This document shows, piece after piece, positions 1 through 6,563 of a stretch of DNA of 42,385 nt (its first letter is position 1; the number at the start of each line of letters is the position of its first letter). The stretch spans positions 1 through 42,385 of the forward strand of contig CAWUSA010000019.1 in the NCBI GenBank assembly GCA_963925545.1, in the 5' to 3' direction. Source of the DNA: TMED14 sp963925545 (GTDB taxonomy: Bacteria; Bacteroidota; Bacteroidia; Flavobacteriales; Schleiferiaceae). Position numbers and translations under genes: made by a program. Under the pieces are notes generated by a model. It was given only the letters and a program-made list of their open reading frames with translations. It was not told the DNA's origin and made no database searches.

Positions 1-1
1 A

Positions 2-667
2 GACAATGACCTCTTAAGCACCCATGGTCAGGGATTCATTGAAGGCAATGCATGGAATTACAGTTTTTACGCACCACATGATGTAGAAGGCCTAAAAACA
101 GCAATGGGTGGAGAGGAAATTTTTGTTCAGCGTTTGGATTCCCTTTTCACCATGGATTTGCCTGATGAATACATCGCTCACACAGAAGACATCACAAGAG
201 ATGGCATCATGGGGAATTATGTGCATGGCAATGAGCCAAGCCACCATGTCCCTTACCTCTACAACTGGACAGATCAGCCTTGGAAAACGCAGCACAGAGT
301 CAGGTCCATTCTCCAAGAAATGTATGGACCTGGTGTTGACGGACTTTGTGGCAATGATGACGCAGGTCAAATGAGCGCTTGGTACCTCTTCTCTTCCTTA
401 GGATTCTACCCTGTCACACCTGGCAGCAGCACCTACGCAATTGGCAGCCCAAACCTGCACAAAGCAATCTTGCACCTGAGCAATGGTAGGGATCTTCATA
501 TTGTCACAAAGGGCAACAGTCAAGCGCATGTCTATGTGAAATCCGTCCTATTTAATGGCCAACCATTGTCTGAACCGTTCATTGAGCATTGGCAATTGAT
601 GCAGGGTGGCACATTGACATTCATCATGTCTCGTAGACCCGTAAAGCAACTTGATCCAAATCCTTGA
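2..667 (+). CDS. GH92 family alpha-mannosidase, C-terminal part (5' end outside window)
   Basis: This is the last 221 residues of a glycoside hydrolase family 92 enzyme; the reading frame is open from base 2 and the start lies upstream of the window. GH92 enzymes are calcium-dependent exo-alpha-mannosidases that trim mannose from glycans, usually in the periplasm or outside the cell. Visible signatures are FIEGNAWNYSFYAPHDVEGL near the left edge, which carries the probable general-acid Glu (visible residue 14), then HGNEPSHHVPYLYN, and GNDDAGQMSAWY, whose two Asp (visible residues 119-120) match the family's general-base region. The end, GFYPVTPGS followed by a beta-sandwich tail, is typical. 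The acid-to-base spacing of about 105 residues fits the family. It converges on the glycosyltransferase at 695 with only 27 bases between and no clear terminator. The family call is firm; substrate linkage cannot be read. Confidence 0.93.
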   Translation, partial: DNDLLSTHGQGFIEGNAWNYSFYAPHDVEGLKTAMGGEEIFVQRLDSLFTMDLPDEYIAHTEDITRDGIMGNYVHGNEPSHHVPYLYNWTDQPWKTQHRVRSILQEMYGPGVDGLCGNDDAGQMSAWYLFSSLGFYPVTPGSSTYAIGSPNLHKAILHLSNGRDLHIVTKGNSQAHVYVKSVLFNGQPLSEPFIEHWQLMQGGTLTFIMSRRPVKQLDPNP

Positions 668-694
668 CGGGCTAGTACGCAATCACATCAAGCA

Positions 695-1456
695 TTAACC
701 CTTGCCACTGGCAGCTCTTAAAGCCTTCAGCTTGCTGTAGCGCAAGCTAACTCCCCATGCGGCATAGCGAGACACTTGAAGCCCAATCGCTCCATCGAGA
801 AATCCCCGCTGGAGAAGGAAATGCTTCAAAAATCGCCATGCAGGCTTGATGTGGGTGTGGTAGGACGTGATAGCTCCCGTTTTGCTGTCGTAATCCTCTG
901 CTTGCCATTGTGCGTAGCGATGCAGCTTTTGCTCCCATTGCGCAAGACTTTTATAGGTTTCGTGCTGCAATTGATGTTTCAGTGAGCCAATGCTGCCCGA
1001 GCTTCGGATTTCCGAATGGACGTGTTTGTCTTCATACCGGCAGTGATCTCGATCAAAGAGTCTAATGACCTTGTCCCCTTGGAGGCCACTGAATCGAACC
1101 CGTTTGCCCATGAAGTGATTGGATCGATAGATCCAAAAACCTTTATGACGTGGCAATGGCCCCTGTTTGATGCGAAGAACTTCCTCCCGCAAGGGGTTGG
1201 TCATCCATTCATCTGCATCAAGCAGCAAAACCCATGAAAAGCTTGCTTGTGGGATGGCCCAGTTTTTTTGCGATGCTGAATTCTCATAAACACGCTGAAT
1301 GACACGGGCACCAAGCTTTTTTGCAATGTTGACGGTCTCATCCGTTGAAAAGGAGTCTACAACCAGCACCTCGTCAAATACCCCCATAGCTGACACAATA
1401 CAACGCTCAAGCATGTCAGCTTCGTTATAGGTAGGTATCAGCAAGGTGAGTTTCAT
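695..1456 (-). CDS. Family 2 glycosyltransferase (LPS core beta-glucosyltransferase-like)
   Basis: A 253-residue GT-A fold glycosyltransferase of family 2. The N-terminus LTLLIPTYNEADMLERCI is the nucleotide-binding start of the fold, VVDSFSTDETVNIA follows, and LLLDADEW holds the metal-binding D-x-D at residues 80-82. The later HVHSE and HETYKS segments resemble the WaaE/LgtF-like group that adds sugars to the LPS inner core. No signal peptide or long membrane segment is seen, so it should act at the cytoplasmic face of the inner membrane. The ATG at 1456 is followed directly by the fold. It is divergent from the DUF1684 gene at 1503 with 46 bases between. kdsA lies about 1.3 kb away, which fits an LPS role, but the acceptor is not known. 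Confidence 0.85.
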   Translation of the reverse strand: MKLTLLIPTYNEADMLERCIVSAMGVFDEVLVVDSFSTDETVNIAKKLGARVIQRVYENSASQKNWAIPQASFSWVLLLDADEWMTNPLREEVLRIKQGPLPRHKGFWIYRSNHFMGKRVRFSGLQGDKVIRLFDRDHCRYEDKHVHSEIRSSGSIGSLKHQLQHETYKSLAQWEQKLHRYAQWQAEDYDSKTGAITSYHTHIKPAWRFLKHFLLQRGFLDGAIGLQVSRYAAWGVSLRYSKLKALRAASGKG

Positions 1457-1490
1457 GGCGTGAAGGTAAAGCTGTGGGCTTTAGCTGCCG

Positions 1491-1498
1491 TAAGTTTG
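1491..1498 (+). promoter_or_regulatory. Bacteroidota -7 promoter box for the DUF1684-yigZ-kdsA operon
   Basis: TAAGTTTG matches the Bacteroidota -7 consensus TAnnTTTG exactly. It ends four bases before the ATG at 1503. Because transcription in this phylum normally starts a few bases after the box, the mRNA would begin at or very near the start codon. No TTG was found at the usual -33 distance, which lowers confidence. Confidence 0.5.
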
Positions 1499-1502
1499 AT
1501 GC

Positions 1503-2138
1503 ATGATTTCTCTACGCTTCCTAACCATTCCTTTGATTGCCTTGTGTTGTTTCACCGGGGAAAGTCATGCGCAAATTACTGATTCCAAAACCCATTACCG
1601 ACAAAGCATCAAGGGTTGGCAATCAACCATGAACAGTGATTTCAAGGGCCGGAAATCACCATTGACTGAGTCTGATCTCAAGAATTTTCAAGGTCTGCCA
1701 TTCTTCCGCATTGCGAAGCATTGGCGACTGGAGGCCCAATGGGAACGCTGTGATGACTCAGCTTGGTTTGGGATGCCTACCTCTACAGACCGATTGCCCT
1801 TGTACCGAAAATATGCCACACTGACCATGAAGCATCGCGGTAAAACCCTTGCGTTGATCGCTTACCAATCGCAATCCCTGATGACCAAAGAGGGCTATGA
1901 AGACCACCTTTTTATTCCCTTTGCTGATGCGAGCAATGGCCACACATCCTATGGTGGCGGGCGCTACATTGACATCAACAAAGACCTAGCCAAGTCCCTA
2001 TGGGTAATTGACTTCAATAAATCCTATAACCCTTACTGTGCTTACAGTGGCCGTTACTCTTGCCCCAGCATTCCAAGCATTAATCGCCTGCATGTGGCAA
2101 TCGGTGCCGGGGTCAAGGCACCTCACCCACATGACTAA
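1503..2138 (+). CDS. DUF1684 domain exported protein
   Basis: A 211-residue protein with an N-terminal signal peptide (MISLRFLTIPLIALCCFTG, then SHAQ), so it is probably periplasmic or anchored; the Cys pair at the end of the hydrophobic run leaves a lipoprotein possible. The body matches DUF1684: LFIPFADASNGHTSYGGGRY, then WVIDFNKSYNPYCAYSGRYS and CPSIPSINRLHVAIGAG. The YNPYCAY...CP cysteine-containing core is the family hallmark. The function of the family is not established. The stop codon overlaps the yigZ start by eight bases (ATGACTAA), and yigZ in turn overlaps kdsA, so the three are probably cotranscribed. The promoter box at 1491-1498 sits right against the ATG. Confidence 0.87.
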   Translation: MISLRFLTIPLIALCCFTGESHAQITDSKTHYRQSIKGWQSTMNSDFKGRKSPLTESDLKNFQGLPFFRIAKHWRLEAQWERCDDSAWFGMPTSTDRLPLYRKYATLTMKHRGKTLALIAYQSQSLMTKEGYEDHLFIPFADASNGHTSYGGGRYIDINKDLAKSLWVIDFNKSYNPYCAYSGRYSCPSIPSINRLHVAIGAGVKAPHPHD

Positions 2139-2736
2139 GGACAGCTACCAACACATCCACAAGGAGGGCTATGCCCTTATCAAGGACAAAGGCAGCAAGT
2201 TCCATGCTTATGCCTTTGAAGTCAACTCTGTTGACCAGGTGCATGACCGCATTGCTTCATTGCGGAAAGAACACCCCCTGGCACGGCATTTTTGCTGGGC
2301 CTCAATCATTGGCTTTCCACAGGCAGAAGAACGCGCCAATGATGCAGGGGAACCCGCTCATTCAGCAGGCACACCCATCCTCCATGCCTTGCTGTCTGCC
2401 AACTTGCACAACAGTGCCGTGGTGGTAGTTCGGCTTTTTGGCGGAACAAAACTTGGCATACCAGGCCTTATCTCAGCCTACAAAGGGTCAGCCTCAGCAG
2501 GTATTGCTCAGGCTGAAATCCAAGAAGCCTACCTGATGCGTCAAGTCCATTTGACTTTGACCTATGAAGACATTGGCGCCTTGGAGTCTCTAGCCAGTCA
2601 GCATCAAGCACAATTGAAGGATGCCAGCTATGGCGAGACCTGTCAAATGACATTGCACTATCGAGCTAGCAAACAGGCGTCCATCGAATCAAGCTTGCAA
2701 GCCTTGCACCGCATTCAATGTACCTTCGTGGCATGA
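2131..2736 (+). CDS. YigZ/IMPACT family protein
   Basis: A 201-residue cytoplasmic protein of the YigZ (IMPACT/UPF0029) family, whose members resemble ribosome-associated regulators; the precise bacterial role is unsettled. The central block is diagnostic: NDAGEPAHSAGTPILHALL (usual form DDGEPxGTAGxPIL) followed by NSAVVVVRLFGGTKLGIPGL and ISAYKGSA. The C-terminal part (about residues 130-201) is the small ferredoxin-like YigZ second domain. The frame is open further upstream, but the ATG at 2131 is chosen because the family starts here (YxxIxxEGxALIKDKGSKFHAYAF) and because ATGACTAA couples it to the preceding stop. Its own stop overlaps the kdsA start as ATGA at 2733-2736. Confidence 0.9.
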   Translation: MTKDSYQHIHKEGYALIKDKGSKFHAYAFEVNSVDQVHDRIASLRKEHPLARHFCWASIIGFPQAEERANDAGEPAHSAGTPILHALLSANLHNSAVVVVRLFGGTKLGIPGLISAYKGSASAGIAQAEIQEAYLMRQVHLTLTYEDIGALESLASQHQAQLKDASYGETCQMTLHYRASKQASIESSLQALHRIQCTFVA

Positions 2737-3563
2737 AAACCCGCAGCATACAGGTCGGCAACATCCCATGTGGTGGCGATCAACTTTTCTTAATTTCAGG
2801 ACCCTGTGTAATCGAAGGTCGCGACACCATGATGGCTGTGGCAGAAGGCCTAGCAGAGCTTCGCGAAGCCTTGCCATTGGCTGGCATCATCTACAAATCC
2901 AGCTTCACCAAGGATAACCGCTCAAGTGTAGACTTTTACCAAGGCCCAGGCCTGGATGAAGGTCTGAAACTGTTGCAAGAGGTCAAGGAACAGTTTAACT
3001 TCCCTTTACTCACTGACATTCACCAAGCTGATCAGGCCATGCCCGCCTCAGAGGTGGTTGATGTCTTACAAATACCCGCCTACCTGTGCATGCAGACTTC
3101 CCTTGTGCTTGCCGCTGCAAAAACAGGCAAGGTCATCAATGTCAAACATGGACAATTCCTGGCACCCGAAAACATGAGCAAGGTCTGTGCAAAAATCACT
3201 TCCACTGGCAATGAACAGATTCTGCTCACTGAACGCGGTTACAGCTTTGGTTACAATGACCTGGTGGTTGACCCTAGAGCCTTTTACCACATGCGTGAAA
3301 CAGGCTACCCTGTGATATTTGATGCCACACACTCCATCAGGAAGTATGGCATCCCATCCGCTGACCCCTCAGGTGGCGCTAAACAATACCTTGATGTGTT
3401 GACACGATCAGCTGTTGGTGCTGGTGTTGATGGCTTATTCATTGAAGCTCATCCATGCCCTTCAGAGGCCCTTTGCGATGCAGCAAGCCAAATGAACATC
3501 AATGAATTGGGTGAATTTCTCAAGCCAATGATTGCCATTCATGCAGCTGGCAAGGCCTGTTAG
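2733..3563 (+). CDS. kdsA: 3-deoxy-8-phosphooctulonate synthase (Kdo-8-phosphate synthase)
   Basis: A 276-residue cytoplasmic enzyme that condenses phosphoenolpyruvate with arabinose 5-phosphate to give Kdo 8-phosphate, the precursor of the Kdo sugar of LPS. Motifs in order are FLISGPCVIEGRD, YKSSFTKDNRSS, LLTDIHQ, LQIPAYLCMQTSL, NVKHGQFLAPENMS, LTERGYSFGYNDLV, VIFDATHS and FIEAHPCPSEALCD. The Cys of GPC (residue 25) and the later His (DATHS), Glu (IEAHP) and Asp (ALCD) match the four metal ligands of the metal-dependent class (Aquifex type), whereas the E. coli class has Asn at the first position. The ATG at 2733 is preferred over 2718 because it overlaps the yigZ stop as ATGA. It is the last gene of the operon and converges on the nitroreductase. 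Confidence 0.96.
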   Translation: MKTRSIQVGNIPCGGDQLFLISGPCVIEGRDTMMAVAEGLAELREALPLAGIIYKSSFTKDNRSSVDFYQGPGLDEGLKLLQEVKEQFNFPLLTDIHQADQAMPASEVVDVLQIPAYLCMQTSLVLAAAKTGKVINVKHGQFLAPENMSKVCAKITSTGNEQILLTERGYSFGYNDLVVDPRAFYHMRETGYPVIFDATHSIRKYGIPSADPSGGAKQYLDVLTRSAVGAGVDGLFIEAHPCPSEALCDAASQMNINELGEFLKPMIAIHAAGKAC

Positions 3564-3591
3564 TAGCGAGATCCTAGTTGTAGTGCCTTAG

Positions 3592-3614
3592 TAAAAAAGG
3601 TTTTCCAACCTCTT
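3592..3614 (-). terminator. Rho-independent terminator after the nitroreductase operon
   Basis: Read on the minus strand, AAGAGGTT-GGAA-AACCTTTT forms a stem of about eight pairs (one G-U) with a GGAA tetraloop and continues into a T run. It lies about 80 bases beyond the nitroreductase stop, in the 132-base convergent gap with kdsA. The rest of that gap shows no firm signal. Confidence 0.6.
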
Positions 3615-3695
3615 GGAATCAATTTAAAGCTTGGCTTTTGTGATGGGCAATGAGCTACTAAAGCCTAACCCTTGCTTATACGATAAGGGAGGCGC

Positions 3696-4469
3696 TTACA
3701 CTTCCTTCACAAAGCGTGCTGAATCAAAGCGAACCCTGGGGCCGTAAACCCCTGTCTCTGCACGTTTTCCAGCAGATATGACCATGCATATTTCCGCAGC
3801 TCGTGGCAGGTTCAACAATCGTTTGATTCTGACTGAGTCCATGCCCTCCATGGGGCAGGTATCAAAGCCATGTGCTGTCATCGCAAGCATGTAGTTTTCA
3901 CAGGCAAGCGCCGTAGACTTCTGTGCCCACAAGCCCATGCCAGATCTCGAAAATGGGCCACGTGGCGTTGGTTTCCTCAACCCCCTCAACCAAACAGCTA
4001 AGGTCTTGATTGGTCCATAGATCCCCAGCGGCCCCATGTTATAGGCCAAAGGGACAATTTTTTTATAATACTGGTAGGCAGCACCCATTCGCTGCTTTTT
4101 TTTCTCATCAAACTTTGCCAACATCATGGCATTGTTTTCTTTCCATAAATCTGGACGCGCAACAGCAACCACCAATTCCTGTGCATACTTTGCAGCAGGT
4201 TGATTCAGGCAATAATTAACCAATTGCTCCTTTTTTTTAGCTGACCGAACCCAATAAAACTGCCATGTTTGGAGATTGGAACTGTTGGGTGGCAACAGGG
4301 CCAACCGCAAACATTCCTTCATCACGGACTCAGGGATAGGGCTGTCATCATACACTCTGACAGATCGACGGTTTTCTACAATGGTCTTGAACGCCTCAAC
4401 ATCCACTGGGTTTGCGACTTCTGTGTAGCCATGCTTAGGCGCTTTTGAGAAAATATCAACCTCTGCCAT
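3696..4469 (-). CDS. Nitroreductase family protein
   Basis: A 257-residue FMN-dependent oxidoreductase of the nitroreductase superfamily. ENRRSVRVYDDSPIPESVM (from about residue 32) is the FMN-phosphate-binding start, and PPNSSNLQTWQFYWV follows, the second flavin-contacting stretch. ALACENYMLAMTAHGFDTCP is the late core helix-loop, where family members place the loop over the flavin, and the protein ends in ISAGKRA and a short tail. No signal peptide is seen, so it is cytosolic. Superfamily members reduce nitro compounds, quinones or flavins, or carry out specialised reductions; the substrate cannot be read here. Its ATG lies two bases after the stop of the flavin reductase gene upstream, so the two are translated together, which suggests that the reductase supplies reduced flavin or shares a redox task. 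Confidence 0.88.
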   Translation of the reverse strand: MAEVDIFSKAPKHGYTEVANPVDVEAFKTIVENRRSVRVYDDSPIPESVMKECLRLALLPPNSSNLQTWQFYWVRSAKKKEQLVNYCLNQPAAKYAQELVVAVARPDLWKENNAMMLAKFDEKKKQRMGAAYQYYKKIVPLAYNMGPLGIYGPIKTLAVWLRGLRKPTPRGPFSRSGMGLWAQKSTALACENYMLAMTAHGFDTCPMEGMDSVRIKRLLNLPRAAEICMVISAGKRAETGVYGPRVRFDSARFVKEV

Positions 4470-4471
4470 GG

Positions 4472-5011
4472 CTACTTTAAGCTTAAAATAAAGGCATCCA
4501 TACGTCGTTGAAGGACTGCTTTGCTTCGCTGATCAATCCACGCACCATCTTCTGAAAGGATTTTCACAATACCAGGCAGTGCAAGTTTTTCATGGAAAAC
4601 TGGCAAGCCCATGTAATGCAGCACCGACGTCAAATGATCCAGTCCACGCAAATTGCCTGCTCGACCTGCTGAGACGCCAACAAGCATGACTGACCGACCT
4701 TCCATTATCTTCCAATCATCGTCGTCACTGAGGCTTTCCAGAAAAACTTTCAAAATGCCCGGGTATGAGCCATTGTACTCCGGTGCCACAATCATCAAAG
4801 CCTTTGCCGGCGTAATTAACGTTTTTATGACATTTTCCATGACTGCTGATCGATTGCCAAACATGTCGCTGACGGACAAATCTGATGGCAAATCCTCCAG
4901 ACTCAACACATTGGAATCCTGGCCTCCTTGCTCAAGCATTTTTTGCATTTGCAAGGCCATTTTATGGCTGTAATTGTTAGGACGGTTGGTCCCGGAAATG
5001 ATGAGGATCAT
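4472..5011 (-). CDS. NADPH-dependent FMN reductase family protein
   Basis: A 179-residue flavodoxin-like flavin reductase. IISGTNRPNNYSHKMA near the N-terminus is the phosphate-binding loop that holds FMN, and APEYNGSYPGILKVFLESL (PEYNGS at residues 77-82) is the second flavin-binding signature of the FMN_red family. VGVSAGRAGNLRGL is the later conserved loop. Members use NAD(P)H to reduce flavin, quinones or chromate; the native substrate is unknown. The start ATG at 5011 leaves no room for a signal peptide, so it is cytosolic. It is the first gene of a two-gene unit with the nitroreductase and has a good promoter just upstream, at 5034-5060. Confidence 0.9.
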   Translation of the reverse strand: MILIISGTNRPNNYSHKMALQMQKMLEQGGQDSNVLSLEDLPSDLSVSDMFGNRSAVMENVIKTLITPAKALMIVAPEYNGSYPGILKVFLESLSDDDDWKIMEGRSVMLVGVSAGRAGNLRGLDHLTSVLHYMGLPVFHEKLALPGIVKILSEDGAWIDQRSKAVLQRRMDAFILSLK

Positions 5012-5033
5012 TCAATAGCTATGATTAGATTTC

Positions 5034-5060
5034 CAAATTTACACCTATAGACACTTACAA
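5034..5060 (-). promoter_or_regulatory. Promoter of the flavin reductase-nitroreductase operon
   Basis: On the minus strand, TAAATTTG (5034-5041) is an exact TAnnTTTG -7 box, 22 bases before the ATG. A TTTTG lies 16 bases upstream (TTG at 5058-5060) and another TTG 22 bases upstream (5064-5066), so a -33 element is available at one of two spacings. It sits in the 51-base gap after the plsC-like gene and shows that the flavin pair is a separate transcription unit. Confidence 0.6.
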
Positions 5061-5062
5061 AA

Positions 5063-5770
5063 TCAATGCCGAATATTTTCAGACATCCATGCTGCAACGC
5101 GATCATTCAAGTCCACGCCATCGACCCCTTCCATGGCAGGACCAAAGGTGAGGTCAACCGACCAACTTGGTTTTCCCAACATGCGTGTCAGATGAGAGAT
5201 GAATGACTCCTCTCCCACCCAGGCCATTTCAGGGTCACTGTATTCTATGGTCAATGGCAGAATCGGCACGCCTTTTTCAGCAGCGACATGAAACATGCCC
5301 GGCTTGAACGGCAATAAGCCCTTCTCGCTGCAATAACCTTCAGGGAAAACCACAGGGCTCATGCCTTGACTTACCCTATCTGCCAACATCAGCTTTGCAG
5401 CGCGCCTGGACTCCTTGCTACTGCGGTCAACAAATACCGTGTCCATTGCTGAAGCTGCTAACCCAAATATTGGCCACGACTTCAACTCTTCCATAGCTAG
5501 ATATACGACAGGCGCATAACTGTAAACAAAAATCGCATCAGCATAGGACCTGTGATTGCACATGGCTATTCCTGCGCGACGAACCATTTCACCCTTGACG
5601 TTCACGTTGATGCCTAAGGTGAATAGCACCATGGATCGCCAGGCACTGAACATGCGGTGTCTAAACCCCATGCTTACGCCAAGGAATTTGGCAACAATCA
5701 CCGCAGATATAATCAGCAGAAGTAAGACAATTGTAAGCGGAATCCGGTACATGTATCGGATTAATTTCAT
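5063..5770 (-). CDS. 1-acyl-glycerol-3-phosphate acyltransferase family protein (PlsC-like)
   Basis: A 235-residue inner-membrane acyltransferase of the PlsC/LPLAT family, which transfers an acyl chain to a lysophospholipid or related acceptor. A hydrophobic segment lies at about residues 11-31. The catalytic motif NHRSYAD (Asn72, His73, Asp78) is intact, as are FVDRSS and PILPLTI. Motif III, normally FPEGTRS, reads FPEGYCS at residues 142-148, so the usual Thr and Arg that contact the acceptor phosphate are replaced, although GLLPFKPGMF follows normally. The acceptor may therefore be unusual. The ATG overlaps the terC stop as TAATG, so the two genes are translationally coupled. The true substrate cannot be read; an ornithine or glycine lipid acyltransferase is possible. 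Confidence 0.85.
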   Translation of the reverse strand: MKLIRYMYRIPLTIVLLLLIISAVIVAKFLGVSMGFRHRMFSAWRSMVLFTLGINVNVKGEMVRRAGIAMCNHRSYADAIFVYSYAPVVYLAMEELKSWPIFGLAASAMDTVFVDRSSKESRRAAKLMLADRVSQGMSPVVFPEGYCSEKGLLPFKPGMFHVAAEKGVPILPLTIEYSDPEMAWVGEESFISHLTRMLGKPSWSVDLTFGPAMEGVDGVDLNDRVAAWMSENIRH

Positions 5771-6483
5771 TAGATTTTGTTTTTTTTACCCCTAAGGTTC
5801 AGCATTTCCACAAAAAGAGAAAAACCTACGGCGGCATAGATATAACTCTTAGAGACCTCAATGCCAGCGCCATCCAGTATCAGCATAAAGCCAATCAGTA
5901 TCAGAAATGCCAGGGCAAGAACCTGCAGGCTGGGATGCTTTTCAATGATTTTTGAAACGGGTCCGCTGAATTTAAGCATCACGATCATAGCCACCACAAT
6001 AGCAGCAATCATGACCGGTAAATCGTCCGTCATGCCAATGGCCGTGAGGATGCTGTCAAAGCTGAATACGATGTCCAACAAGCCGATTTGGATGATGATG
6101 GATATGAAATGCTTTTTCACCTTCATGTGATGGCCGGCTTCTGAATGGCCCTTCTCTACGATTTCATAAATCTCTACTGTGGCCTTATGCAAGAGAAACA
6201 AACCCCCTGCAAATAGGACCAAGTCCTTGCCGCTGACTGCGTGATCACCTATGCTGAATAACGTATTTGTCCAAGTCATGAGCCACGTGATTCCCAAGAG
6301 CATCAGCACACGAAACACCAAGGCCAAACCAATGCCTAGTTTTCGTGCCTTAGCACGAATGGCTTCAGGCAACTTATTGGTGAGAATACTGATGAATATG
6401 ATGTTATCAATCCCTAACACGACTTCCAGAAAAGATAGGGTCATGAACGCAAGGAGGACATCAAGGGTCAAATAAGCTTCCAT
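5770..6483 (-). CDS. TerC family integral membrane protein
   Basis: A 237-residue polytopic inner-membrane protein of the TerC/Alx family. The paired acidic membrane motifs EVVLGIDNIIFISIL (near residue 20) and GLLDIVFSFDSILTAIGMTD (near residue 135) are diagnostic. About seven hydrophobic segments are visible, with a His-rich cytoplasmic loop (KGHSEAGHHMKVKKHF) in the middle. Members of this family have been linked to manganese export and metal loading of exported enzymes. It forms a unit with the acyltransferase downstream (TAATG overlap). It has its own promoter box directly at the ATG (6488-6495) and lies just after the terminator of the giant surface-protein gene. No manganese riboswitch could fit in that 80-base gap. 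Confidence 0.92.
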   Translation of the reverse strand: MEAYLTLDVLLAFMTLSFLEVVLGIDNIIFISILTNKLPEAIRAKARKLGIGLALVFRVLMLLGITWLMTWTNTLFSIGDHAVSGKDLVLFAGGLFLLHKATVEIYEIVEKGHSEAGHHMKVKKHFISIIIQIGLLDIVFSFDSILTAIGMTDDLPVMIAAIVVAMIVMLKFSGPVSKIIEKHPSLQVLALAFLILIGFMLILDGAGIEVSKSYIYAAVGFSLFVEMLNLRGKKNKI

Positions 6484-6487
6484 TTAA

Positions 6488-6495
6488 CAAACTTA
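6488..6495 (-). promoter_or_regulatory. -7 promoter box abutting the terC start
   Basis: On the minus strand TAAGTTTG is an exact TAnnTTTG box, followed by TTAA and then the terC ATG. Initiation at the normal distance would put the first base of the mRNA at the start codon. No TTG was seen at the usual -33 spacing, because the terminator hairpin of the upstream gene occupies that region. Confidence 0.5.
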
Positions 6496-6508
6496 ATCAC
6501 CTTGAAAC

Positions 6509-6541
6509 GAAAACGGGCCAGATTTTCATCCAGCCCGCTTT
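6509..6541 (-). terminator. Rho-independent terminator of the giant surface-protein gene
   Basis: On the minus strand AAAGCGGGC pairs with GCCCGTTTT (nine pairs, one G-U) around a 14-base loop, and the descending arm ends in TTTT. It begins 22 bases after the stop of the 2097-residue protein gene and ends 25 bases before terC, separating the two units. Confidence 0.75.
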
Positions 6542-6563
6542 GAGTTATCAAAAGGATATTGAC

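Noticed and set aside
1499..1501. Out-of-frame ATG just before the DUF1684 start
   Set aside because: It opens no meaningful frame and overlaps the promoter spacer; the ATG at 1503 starts the signal peptide.
6484..6563. yybP-ykoY manganese riboswitch upstream of terC
   Set aside because: Only 80 bases are available, largely taken by the terminator of the previous gene, with a promoter box against the terC ATG.
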